A stretch of 64,000 bases of DNA from Spiroplasma endosymbiont of Lasioglossum villosulum. Lineage in GTDB: Bacteria; Bacillota_I; Bacilli_A; Mycoplasmatales; VBWQ01. The stretch is taken from positions 310,001 to 374,000 of the forward strand of contig NZ_OZ026539.1 in the NCBI RefSeq assembly GCF_964020195.1, written 5' to 3'. A model generated the notes under the pieces. It was not told where the DNA came from. It saw only the letters and a list, made by a program, of their open reading frames with translations, and did not search any database. The stretch's first letter is position 1, and every line of letters begins with the position of its first letter. Positions 51,591-61,737 of the stretch are shown here, piece by piece. The translations under genes were made by a program, and so were the position numbers.

Positions 51591-53239
51591 GGTGCTAATG
51601 TTGATTTGATAGCATTTTTTATTGTGGCAAAAGTAGGTCTTTCGCTTTTTAATACTTCATTAATAGATTTTGTTAATAATGATATTGCTTCAGATACTAA
51701 AGGTGCTGCATCGCGAACATAGAAAGAACCGCGAGAAATAAACGTTGGTGGTGCTAATAATTTATTATTTTGTGAATCAATAGAAACAACAATTGCAATT
51801 AAACCATCTTTAGAAAGAATTTGTCTATCACGGATTACTGCAGCAGTTGTTACTCCTGACATATCTTTACCACCATCAACATAAATAGGATCAGCAGCAA
51901 TGCGTTTATCACTTAAAGAACATTTACCATTATCCATAATAATTGGATCACCGTTAGCACAAATAAATATATTTTCTTCAGGGATTCCAATTGATACAGC
52001 TGTTTCTTTATGAACTTTTAACATTCTATAATCACCATGCATTGGCATAAAGTATGATGGTTTAATTAAATTTAACATTAGTTTTTGTTCTTCTTGTGAA
52101 GCATGACCAGAAGTATGTAATCAATTTAATGGTGAATTTTCTTCAACAATCGCACTAAGTCGTGTTAGTTTATTAACTACTCTTTCAACGTCAGCACGGT
52201 TACCGGGAATTGCCGATGAAGAGAATATTACTGTATCACCGGGTATAATTTTTATTTGACGATGTTCGCGATTAGCAATTCTTGATAATGCTGCCATTGG
52301 TTCACCTTGGGAACCCGTACAAATAATAACAATTTGATTATTATCATATTTTTTAGCTTCTTCTGCTTTAATAAATGAACTATCGCGAACTTTTAAATGT
52401 CCCATTTGACGAATAACATTAACTATTCTTTCTAAACTTCTTCCAACAACAATAACTTTTCTATTATGTTTTGTTGCAACTTCAATAATTTGTTGTAAAC
52501 GGTGTACATTAGAAGCAAAAGTAGAAATTAAAATTCTGCCCTTCGCTTTAGCAAATATTTCACTAATTCTTTTAACAACAAGCATTTCTGTCATTGTATA
52601 ACCGGGTACTTCAGCATTGGTTGAATCTGCTAAAAATAATGTTACTCCTTTTTGACCCATTTGTGCCATTTTATCAATGTCTGCTTTATGACCTAAAGGT
52701 GTTCAATCGAATTTATAATCACCTGTTGTTACAACAGTTCCATTTGAATTTTCTACACAAATTCCATATGCATCAGGAATTGAATGATTAACAGCAAAGA
52801 AACTAATAATAAATCTGTTAGTTTTAATTTTACTATTACCATCAACAATATTTATTTTTATTTTTGATTTTATCCCTTTGTCTTTAATTTTATGACGAAT
52901 TAAAGCTACTGCTAAATTAGGAGCGTAGATAGCCGGAATATCACTAATGTCTTTTAATAAGTATGGTATACCACCAATATGATCTTCATGACCATGAGTA
53001 ATAAATATTCCTTTAATTTTATGTTTATTTTCTTTTAGATAGCTATAATCAGGAATTACTGCTTCAATTCCTGGCATAGAAGCATCAGCAAATTTTACTC
53101 CAGCATCAATAATAATAATTTCATTATCTTGTTCAATTACATAAGTATTTTTTCCAACTTCTTCTAGCCCACCAAGCGCAAAGATTTTCGTGACGAACTT
53201 TTTAACTGGTATAGTATTTTTTGTCGATGTATCACTCAT
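51527..53239 (-). CDS. rnj: Ribonuclease J
   Basis: 570 residues. Metallo-beta-lactamase/beta-CASP RNase with 5'-3' exo and endo activity, the main mRNA decay enzyme of Firmicutes lineages. Zinc motif HGHEDH (82-87), DAGVKF, NHSIPDAYGI, STNAE, GSQGEP and HTSGHA-type region before KLMLNLIKPSYFMPMHGD. Start ATG 53239 after AAGGAGAAAA. The 3' end overlaps the converging ankyrin gene by 64 bases. Confidence 0.97.
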
Positions 53240-53399
53240 ATTTTTTCTCCTTCATTCATTTTAAAATTATAAGAAAATAACATAAAACATAACATAAAAA
53301 AATGTAATGAATTTAATCATGTTTTTACTTATTACTTATTTGGTATATTATATTTAACTATAATAAAACAATTTAAAAACTTAAGTTTATCATTCTACT

Positions 53400-53990
53400 T
53401 TATATCATAATCCATTTATCATCATTAAGTCAAGGATTATCCTTATTAATGTGATGATAAAAGAGTTTTCCTTCTAAATGGTCTTGCTCATGTTGAAAAA
53501 CAATTGCTTCATAACCTCTAACAGTTAAAGTTACTTTCTTCTTTTTTAAATAGTCATAACCTGTAACATTGATTTTATAATTACGTGGAACTAAACCTTC
53601 ATGAGGGTGATTAGTTACACTTAAACAACCTTCACCTTTTTTTAAATAAGCTATTTGTTCGCTTTTACCAATGATTTTTGGATTTATTAATGCATGTTCA
53701 TAGTAAATAATCTTTTCATTTTTATCAGGAATTGGTAATAAAATATAATACATTTTTATATTTTCTCCAATTTGTGGTGCAGCAATACCAATAGCTTCGG
53801 TTAAAATGTTGTTAGCATTAAATTCTTTATCTTGTGATGCTTTTACTCAATCAATCATACGTTTCATAATATTTTCATCTTTAGGTGTTAAGGGTAAAAT
53901 AACATCAGCACAAGGTTTTAATAAACTAGGTTTTGTATCTTCAGTAATTCAAGATGCTGATGGTACTTCGTTTTGTAATTTGTTTAACAT
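53400..53990 (-). CDS. def: Peptide deformylase
   Basis: 196 residues. Removes the formyl group from nascent proteins. Motif 1 GIAAPQIG, motif 2 EGCLSV (metal Cys), motif 3 QHEQDHLEG (HExxD). ATG 53990 is preferred, 6 bases after AAAGGA; an ATG at 54005 is also in frame. Ends with a TGG Trp (DDKWIMI). Confidence 0.96.
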
Positions 53991-54091
53991 TGCAGATCCT
54001 TTCATCAGTTTGTAATAAATAATAAATTAAACTAATTTGCTTTTATCAAATTTAATGATAAAATTATTATAAACTAAATTTTGGAGAAAAC

Positions 54092-54649
54092 ATGAAAATT
54101 ATTGCTGGAAAATTAAAAGGAAAAAAAATAATTACTTTAGATGGTTTATCAACACGGCCAACATTAAATCGAATTAAAGAAAATATTTTTAATATTATGT
54201 TAAATTATTGTAGTTTTGAAGATAAAATTGTTGTTGATTTATTTGCTGGAAGTGGTAATTTAATTCTTGAAAGTTTATCACGAGGGGCAAAATTTGCTTT
54301 TGCAAATGATATTAACAAAGCTGCTTGTAATATTATTAATCAAAATTGTTTTGCTTGTAATTTACAAGAACAAGTTAAATTAAGTAATTTGGATTATCAA
54401 GTTTTTAGTAAAACACTAGTACAACAGTGTGATATTGTTTTTATTGATCCACCGTTTGTAAATATTACTTGTCAACAGTGAATTATTGATTTCTTTTATA
54501 AAAATAATTTACTTGCTAATAATGCTTTAATTGTTTTAGAAACAAATGTACCACTTGAAAATTTACAATTAAATTTCCATTTTAAAGTAGTATCTAATAA
54601 AAAATACGGTAAAATATATATTAAAATAATTCAATTTTATGAAAAGTAG
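54092..54649 (+). CDS. rsmD: 16S rRNA m2G966 methyltransferase RsmD
   Basis: 185 residues. N-terminal IIAGKLKGKKI and RPTLNRIKENIFNI typical of RsmD, SAM motif VVDLFAGSGNLILESLSRGA and catalytic FIDPPF (N/D-PP-Y/F). ATG after TTGGAGAAAA. gmk follows after 14 bases. Confidence 0.93.
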
Positions 54650-54663
54650 AAAGTAGAATCTAA

Positions 54664-55242
54664 ATGGCACAAAAAAAAGGAAAATTAATTATTCTTTCTG
54701 GACCAAGTGGTGTTGGTAAGGGTGCAATTATTGCTAAATTATTTGCTGATAAATCATTAAATTTAGCATATTCAGTTTCGATGACAACAAGAAAACCACG
54801 TAATAAAGAACAAGATGGCATTAATTATTTTTTTGTTGATGTATCAACTTTTTTAAATCATGTTAAAGGTAATGATTTTTTAGAATATACAAATTTTATT
54901 GGTAATTACTATGGTACTAGTAAGAGTTATGTTTTAAATTTGCAAAATCAAGGTTATAATGTTATTTTAGAAATTGAGGTTGATGGTGCTAGTCAAGTTT
55001 TAAAAAATTATGAACATCGCAATGATATTATGAGTATTTTTATTATGCCTCCTTCTTATCAAGAATTAGAACAAAGAATTCGTATGCGTGCTAGTGAGTC
55101 AGAAGCAATTATTGAGAAAAGGTTAAATAAAGCAAAAGAAGAATTTAAAGTTCAACATGAATATGATTATATTGTTATTAATGATGACTTAGATATTGCT
55201 GTTAAAGAAATAACAGATATTATTAAAAATAATATTAATTAG
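54664..55242 (+). CDS. gmk: Guanylate kinase
   Basis: 192 residues. Phosphorylates GMP to GDP. P-loop GPSGVGKG (13-20), GMP-binding SVSMTTRKPR and YGTSKSY, lid R-rich segment MRASESEAIIEKRL. Ribosome site weak (AGAAAGTAGAA), likely coupled with rsmD. Confidence 0.97.
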   Translation: MAQKKGKLIILSGPSGVGKGAIIAKLFADKSLNLAYSVSMTTRKPRNKEQDGINYFFVDVSTFLNHVKGNDFLEYTNFIGNYYGTSKSYVLNLQNQGYNVILEIEVDGASQVLKNYEHRNDIMSIFIMPPSYQELEQRIRMRASESEAIIEKRLNKAKEEFKVQHEYDYIVINDDLDIAVKEITDIIKNNIN

Positions 55243-55304
55243 TTTTTGATTTGATAGTTTAGAATTAAATATTAAAAACATTTAACGATGTTAATTTGTA
55301 TAAA

Positions 55305-55418
55305 AATATAATATTATAAAAAACTATATTACAATAATTTTATAAACTTAATATAAGTTTTTAAACCTATTATTTTAATTTTAAAGTAGTAGATTTTTTA
55401 TTTAATTAGAAAAAGGTG
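55305..55418 (+). promoter_or_regulatory. Type A leader inserted in a core gene cluster
   Basis: TATAATATTATAAA (from 55307), AAACTTAATATAAGTTTT (palindrome AACTTAATATAAGTT at 55346-55360), weaker hairpin 55365-55392 (CTATTATTTTAA/TTTTAAAGTAGTAG), TTTTTTATTT and AAAAAGG. The palindrome copy here is perfect. Confidence 0.6.
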
Positions 55419-55426
55419 AATAAAAT

Positions 55427-55972
55427 ATGGACGCTAAATCAATTGCAATCTTACTGAAAACACTAGTTAGGTTAGGGAAAGTAATATATGAAGGAATAGA
55501 ATCAATCAAAACCAGTAAAACAAAAAATAAAGCAAAAGAAAAATTAAAAGATGAGACAGAAAATATTAAACTACAAGATATAAAAACATTAGAAACAAAA
55601 GTATTAACAGCATTAAAAGTATTACAAACATTAAAAGAAAAACTATGAGAAGATGAAATATTAAAAGAATTAGTAGAATCTTTAAAAAAATTAGAAGAAC
55701 AATTATCAAATGCATCAGAAAAATTAGAAAAATTAAAAACAGAATCCGCAACAGTAACAATCACAGATATATCAGTAGCATCAGTATGATTACAGGAAAA
55801 ACTATCAAATTCACTAAAATTAATTGAAAAATTACAAAATAAATTATCTTCAAGAGAAAATAGTAAAGATAGTGATAACGATTTTTCAATAAAAGCAGAA
55901 GTAAATGAGAATTTACCAATATTATCGGTAGTAAATAAAAATAATGTTCATAAAACTGTACCAAATTTATAG
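55427..55972 (+). CDS. Coiled-coil protein with type A leader
   Basis: 181 residues, intact. After a short N-terminus (MDAKSIAILLKTLVRLGKVI) the protein is almost all heptad-like Leu/Lys/Glu helix (about 35-150; LEEQLSNASEKLEKLKTE), ending VHKTVPNL. No signal peptide. Sits between gmk and cdaA, which are usually near core genes, so it looks inserted. Its leader groups it with the ankyrin genes. No family recognised. Confidence 0.7.
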
Positions 55973-56046
55973 TAAATAAAGATAATTAACAAATAATAAT
56001 TTTATAAACTTATATAAGGTAAAATCTAAAATTATTAGTAATATTA

Positions 56047-56082
56047 ATACTCCTTTTAAAAATAAATTTAAAAGGAGTATTT
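56047..56082 (+). terminator. Rho-independent terminator
   Basis: Arms AATACTCCTTTTAAA and TTTAAAAGGAGTATT followed by TTG. Confidence 0.85.
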
Positions 56083-56185
56083 TGTAAATTATGATAAGTT
56101 GTTATACTAATAATATCAAAAATAATTTTTTTACTTTATAATTAAAGTAGTGGAATCAAAAAATAAAGGAATGGTGGTATTTAAT

Positions 56186-56860
56186 ATGAGTGTATTACCG
56201 TTAAATATTATTTCGACTGTAATTTCAGCAGATATTGGAACAGTTATTGCTGAAATAGCGGTTTTATTTGGAATAACCATTTCTTTATTAATGACAATTC
56301 TTATTTTAATAGTTATGAATACTTTTATTCGTGGTAAAAAAGTTTGATGAACAACAAGAAATAAATCTCATATGAAACTACTAGCAACTTCAGAAAAAAG
56401 AATGTTAGCAAGTGTTTTAGCAGAAGCAGTGATTAAATTAGCAGAAGAAAAAATTGGAGCACTAATTACTATTGAAAGGAATGTTTCATTAAATGAATAT
56501 ACTGATTTGGGAGTAAAAATTGATGGTGAAGTTACTTCACAACTATTACAGTCTATTTTTATTAAAGGTTCACCATTGCATGATGGTGCAGTTATTATTC
56601 GTTTAGGTCGTATTGAATGTGCCTCTACTTATTTTCCACTAACTAATAAAAAAATATCTAGTCAATTTGGTTCACGTCATCGTGCTGCTATTGGAATATC
56701 AGAGCAAACCGATGCAGTATCAGTTATTGTCAGTGAAACTAATGGTTCTGTTTCAATAGCTCGTAGTGGTAAGTTTTTACAAGTTGAAAACTTAAATAAT
56801 CTTGTTCGTACACTATATGATGAATTAGCTTCAACTAAAGAAATGGTTCAACAAGTATAA
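56186..56860 (+). CDS. cdaA: Diadenylate cyclase CdaA
   Basis: 224 residues from ATG 56186. Makes cyclic di-AMP, controlling potassium and osmolytes. One membrane helix (about 22-46) then the DAC domain with active-site DGA (133-135) and RHR (164-166), and SEQTDAVSVIVSE. CdaA usually has three helices; only one is seen, as in other Mollicutes. Upstream in-frame starts (GTG 56150, ATG 56171) are possible. coaX starts 2 bases after its stop. Confidence 0.93.
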
Positions 56861-56862
56861 TA

Positions 56863-57636
56863 ATGAAAAGTTTGTTATTAGTAGATATTGGTAATACATT
56901 AATTAAGATTGCTATGATTAATGATAGTGAAATTATTGAACAATGAGCAGTAATAGAAACCAAAAGTAAAACTGCAATTGATCAATTGAAAAAAGCATTT
57001 AAATTAAATAAACAATTACATTTTGAAGAAGCTGTTATTAGTTGTGTTGTTCCAAATTTTTTAATAATAATAGAAAAATTAATTGTTTTTACATATAATT
57101 TAAAACCGTTAATTGTTGATTTTAATTTGCTAAGTTTTTTACCTTTAAAACTTAATTTAGAAAATCGCCAATTAGGTAGTGATTTGATAGCATTATCATA
57201 TGCTGCTTATACTAAGTATCACAATGCGATAGTTGTTAGTTTGGGAACTGCTACTACCTATAGTATTGTTGTTAATGATGTTTTGGTTGGCGTTATTATT
57301 GGACCTGGATTTAGTACAAGTAAAGATGCATTGATTGATAATGCTGCTTTACTTGTCGATTTTGAAATGCAACATTATCAATCAATGTTAGGTAAAAATA
57401 CTAATCATGCTTTATCAATTGGTTATGGTTATGGTTTTAGTGCAATGATTAATAGTATTGTTGTTAGGATTCAAAATGAAACAAATATTAGTTTACCTGT
57501 AATTTTAACAGGAGGTAGTGTACCAATTTTAAAATCTTATTTTGATTTTTCTTATATTTATGAACCACAAATGTTATTTTTAGGTTTAGTTGATATTATT
57601 AAATATTTTAGAAGTAATAATAAAATAAAAGATTAA
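56863..57636 (+). CDS. coaX: Type III pantothenate kinase
   Basis: 257 residues. First step of CoA synthesis. DIGNT (8-12) phosphate loop, RQLGSDLIALSYAA (pantothenate-site GxDR equivalent here GSDL, lacking the usual Arg), SLGTATTYSIV and VILTGG. Directly follows cdaA (TAATAATG). Confidence 0.9.
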
Positions 57637-57679
57637 TATCTTTTAATATATTTAAAATATAAGGAAAGGAGAAAAAACT

Positions 57680-59374
57680 ATGTTAATGTTAATAAAAATT
57701 TATAAATTAACTAGTGCACAAATTATTATAATAACTATTATTAGTTTATTAATTTTTACTGTTATTGTTTTAACAAGTTTATTAGTAATTTTTAGTTCGT
57801 ATAAAAATAAACAATTTATGGTTTATAAAAATTTGCAATATATTCAAAATATTAATATTAAAGAAAGATTAAATCGTATTAATCAAATGGTACAAGCAAA
57901 TGAACAATATAGTTCTATTTTAGGAATTTGAATTAGTCGTTATAATCTTTTTTTAAAAAAAGATTTAAATAAGGTTTTTAAAAATTATATTCAAATTTTA
58001 AAATTACAAAATAATAAAGAATTATGAAAAAGATATAAATTAATGTATAGAATGCATAATAAGAGTAATAATTTAAAAAATCAGTTGCAGTTATTAACAA
58101 TTGAAATAGATTATTTTATTAGTATTGATCAATTATTACGAGAATATCAATTATTTTTTAAACAAAATTTTAATTATTTACAAGATCAAATGATCAAGAT
58201 TAATTTACAAAACGATCTTAATCGAGAACAATTAGATGAAGTTATTAAGATAATTAATGATATGTTTAAAGAATTAGAAACAAATATTAATGCTATTAAT
58301 GTTAGTCAAATTATTACTATTTTAAGTGAGATTGCGATTGCTGTTGTAACATTGGCAGAAATTTTAGATAATTTACCAACACTTCGTTATATTATAACAT
58401 ATGAAATTAAACAGAAAATGGCTGCCTTAAAAAATAAATATCAAATGATAAAAATAAATAATACTTTACTTTTACAATATGAACAATTAGTAGCAAACGT
58501 TGATGAAAAGTTAAGTTTTATTAATAAACAAATTAATAATTTACAATACAAAAAAGTTAAGGTTAACACTCAAGAAATATTAAAATTAATTGCCACTTTT
58601 AGTAATAAAATTGATAAAGAACAAATATTTTATAATATTTTTAAACAAAATTATGAAAAATTTTTAGTTATGAGTTTTAATTTTAATGAAATATTTGAAG
58701 CTATTAAAAATGAAATTGCTCTTTCAAATAAAATTAATTCTAAAATGATAGAAAATAGCAAAATAACTAACTTAGAAACTATTATTAATAAACAACTTGC
58801 TACTGTTAATCATTTTGATAATTTATTAATCATAGAACATCAAAAATCAATAAAAAATACTAGTTATCAAACATTAGTGATGTTATTAGCGGCGTTATTT
58901 GAAAATAGTATTGTTGTTTTTAATAGTTTAAAAGAGTATAATAAATTGTTGAATGAACAAAATAAAGCAAAAATTAAATTTAAAACTTATGTTGATAAAA
59001 TCAATTCAATGATGTTACAAATTGATAATATTTTAAATAATATTAATTTTTATTATTTAAATGAAATTTATAAAGAAAAGTTTAGTGATTTACAATATTT
59101 AATAAATGATACTATTTTAAATTTTAAAAATGGAAATTATGATAATTCTTCTTTTAGTAAATTTAATGATTTACAAAATAAAATTTTTCATCTTTATACT
59201 GAATTAAAAATGGAAATTACTATTCATAAATTATCACATTTAACTCTTGTTTATGCTAATCGTCATCGTTCAATTAATCAGCAACTTAATAGTAAATTTA
59301 ATGAAATTGAAAATAATATCACTAATAATCATAATCAAAAAGCATTAACATTATTATTGGAATTAATGGAATAA
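57680..59374 (+). CDS. ezrA: EzrA-like membrane-anchored coiled-coil protein
   Basis: 564 residues, the normal EzrA length. One N-terminal membrane helix (about 13-37) then long spectrin-like helices throughout (such as DQLLREYQLFFKQNFNYLQD). EzrA regulates FtsZ ring placement at the membrane. In Bacillus ezrA lies near thiI, as here, which supports the call. Sequence resemblance is weak, so a generic coiled-coil protein is the alternative. ATG after AAGGAAAGGAG. Confidence 0.68.
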
Positions 59375-59397
59375 ATTTTAAAAAAGAGGAAAATTAA

Positions 59398-60573
59398 ATG
59401 GTACCAATTATTATTATTATTCGTTATGGTGAATTAACAACTAAAAGTAAAAATCGGATTGATTTTATTAAACAATTAAAAATAAATATTAAGTATGCTC
59501 TTAGTGATTATAAACAAATAAATATTATTCATTTTCATGATCGGATGGAACTAACCAATTTATCTCTTGATGTAATGAATGATGTTATTAATATTTTGGT
59601 GATAATATTTGGTATTAGTTCATTATCACCTGCTTTTAGAATTGCTAAAAATATGGAAATATTATCAGAAAAAGTAATATCATTAATTTTAAGTCAAGAT
59701 CTAACAAATTTTAAAACATTTAAACTTTTTGTTAGTCGTAGTGATAAGAGTTTTTCATTAAATTCAGAACAAATAGTTAAAATTATAGCTTCTATAATTT
59801 TAAAGAAAACAGATTTAAAAGTTAATGTTACTAATCCTGATTTAAAAATAAATATCAAAGTTAATAACGATGATATTTATTTATTTGCAAATAAAATTAT
59901 TGGTGCTGGTGGATTTCCAGTAGGTAGTTCAGGGAAAGTGTTATTATTATTGAGCGGTGGTATTGATTCCCCTGTAGCAGCATATAAATTAATGAAACGA
60001 GGATTACAAGTTCAATATTTACATTTTGCTACTCCACCTTTTACTTTACCAACAGCATTAAAAAAAGTAGAAACTTTAGTTCAAATTTTAGCACCTTATA
60101 ATGCTGGTAGTAAAAATTTATATATTTGCAATTTTACTAACTTGCAAAATGAATTAAGTCATATTAAGAAAGAAAGTTATCGTATTACTTTAATGCGTAG
60201 AATGTTTATTAGAATTGCTAGTTTATTTGCAGAAAAATATAAAATTCAAGCATTAGCAACTGGTGAAGCAATTGGTCAGGTTGCTTCACAAACATTAGCA
60301 AGTATTAATGTTATTAATATTGTTAGCAATTTACCAATTTTGCGTAGTTTAATTGCCGAAGATAAAGTTGATATTATTAATCTTGCTAAAAAAATTGGTA
60401 CTTATGAAACATCAATTTTACCATTCGCTGATTGTTGTTCATTATTTGTTCCCAAAAACCCTGTTACACAACCAAAGATTAAAGAATGTGAACTTTTAGA
60501 AAATGATTTAAAGCAAATAATTGATTGAGAACAAATTTTAATAAATAGTTTTAAAGATATTGAAAAAATATAA
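59398..60573 (+). CDS. thiI: tRNA 4-thiouridylase ThiI
   Basis: 391 residues. Ferredoxin-like and THUMP domains (about 1-165) precede the PP-loop ATP pyrophosphatase SGGIDSPVAAY (186-196). The rhodanese domain is absent, as in Firmicutes. Cys in FADCCSLFVPKNP fits the expected catalytic region. Sulfur would come from SufS at 31 kb. ATG after AAAGAGGAAAA. Confidence 0.95.
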
Positions 60574-60632
60574 ATAAAATTATTAATAATTTAATAGTTT
60601 TAATAAATTGCAGTTTATTTACTTTAAATATA

Positions 60633-60659
60633 AAAAAAGAGTGAAGTTTCACTCTTTTT
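60633..60659. terminator. Bidirectional terminator
   Basis: Arms AAAAAGAGTGAA and TTCACTCTTTTT between thiI and the converging ankyrin gene. Confidence 0.85.
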
Positions 60660-60678
60660 GTTATTTTTTAATAGTAAA

Positions 60679-61399
60679 CTATAAAATATTACAATAAGTA
60701 TTTTGATTACTTGTTGAAGGTTGATTTTGTAAATCGATTGCATTTATTTCATTTACTAATAATTTTGTTTTTTCAATTCTTTTATTGATTTCATTTATTT
60801 TTTTCTTATCAATTTCTAATTGAGCAAGTTTTAAATTTATTTGTAATTTTTGATATGGATTTGGTTCTCTAAAATCAATATTGGTTGTTATTTTTTGTAC
60901 TTCATTTGCTAATTCTTGAAGAGATTTAACTTCAAAATTATTTTTATTGGTTGTAACATTAAGAATAGTAGGTAATCCAAATTTATATCGTTGTTTTATT
61001 TCTTGTTCATAAATTTCATAGGCTAATCTTTCAACTATTTTTGGGTGTTTGTTTTTAGCAGCTATTGTTAAAGCTGTATCACCATTTTCAATAGTATCTA
61101 GTAAAAGATTAGCATAGTTATAATAACCATTTGTTTTTAAATATTTGGCTATAATTATTTGTCCATTAATATTATTTAATATTCAAGGATCAGGTCTATT
61201 TTTAACTACATGATAAATATTAACATCATTATCTATTAAGATATTAACTACATCTAAATGACCATTTTGCGCTGCTCATATTAAAGCGGTTATATCATCG
61301 CATATATAATTAACATTGCCACCATTTTTAATTTTTTTTAATTACTTGTAGATCACCATTTTTAGCAGCTTTTATTAAATTAATATTTTGAATGTCCAT
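60679..61399 (-). pseudogene. Ankyrin protein with PSTS tail, frameshift in A8 tract
   Basis: ATG 61399 behind AAGGAGAAAA. MDIQNINLIKAAKNGDLQVI then an A8 run (plus strand T8, 61332-61339) throws the frame into TAA. With one A fewer it reads KKIKNGGNVNYICDDITALI and gives 239 residues: two ankyrin repeats, a helical middle with a GDTALTIAAKNKHPKIVERL repeat, then a charged coil and the ending DLQNQPSTSNQNTYCNIL. The last part shares 27 identical bases with the gene at 3103. Only one lesion, so slippage at A8 could still produce protein. Confidence 0.75.
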
Positions 61400-61411
61400 T
61401 TTTTTCTCCTT

Positions 61412-61502
61412 ATTTGATTAAAAATAACAAACTCACTTACTTTAAAATGAAGTAATAAGTTGAAAACTTATATTAAGTTTATGCAGATTTTATCATATTA
61501 TT
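61412..61502 (-). promoter_or_regulatory. Type A leader (degenerate hairpin)
   Basis: Minus strand: TATGATAAAAT (from about 61498), AAACTTAATATAAGTTTT (palindrome), arms ACTTATTACTT and AAGTAAGTGAG, then a broken T run and AAGGAG. Confidence 0.55.
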
Positions 61503-61737
61503 GGTTTTAATATGCAAAAAATATATTATAATTTTTCCAAGTTATTTATTATTAATTATTGAAAAAAATAATGTTTATTTTTTCTTTTTTAATATAAATT
61601 TTATTTCTAAAAAAGTTTATTTTAAGTGTTTTAAATAGTTTTGTATTGAAAACAATAACTTAAGAATAACCTAGCAAGATAAAATGATGTTAAAATTAAC
61701 TTGTAATATAAGTCATTCAAGAATTGTAGGGGATAGT

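Noticed and set aside
55566-55964. Hydrophobic minus-strand ORFs
   Set aside because: Leu/Ile-rich mirror images of the Lys/Glu coiled-coil gene; no ribosome sites.
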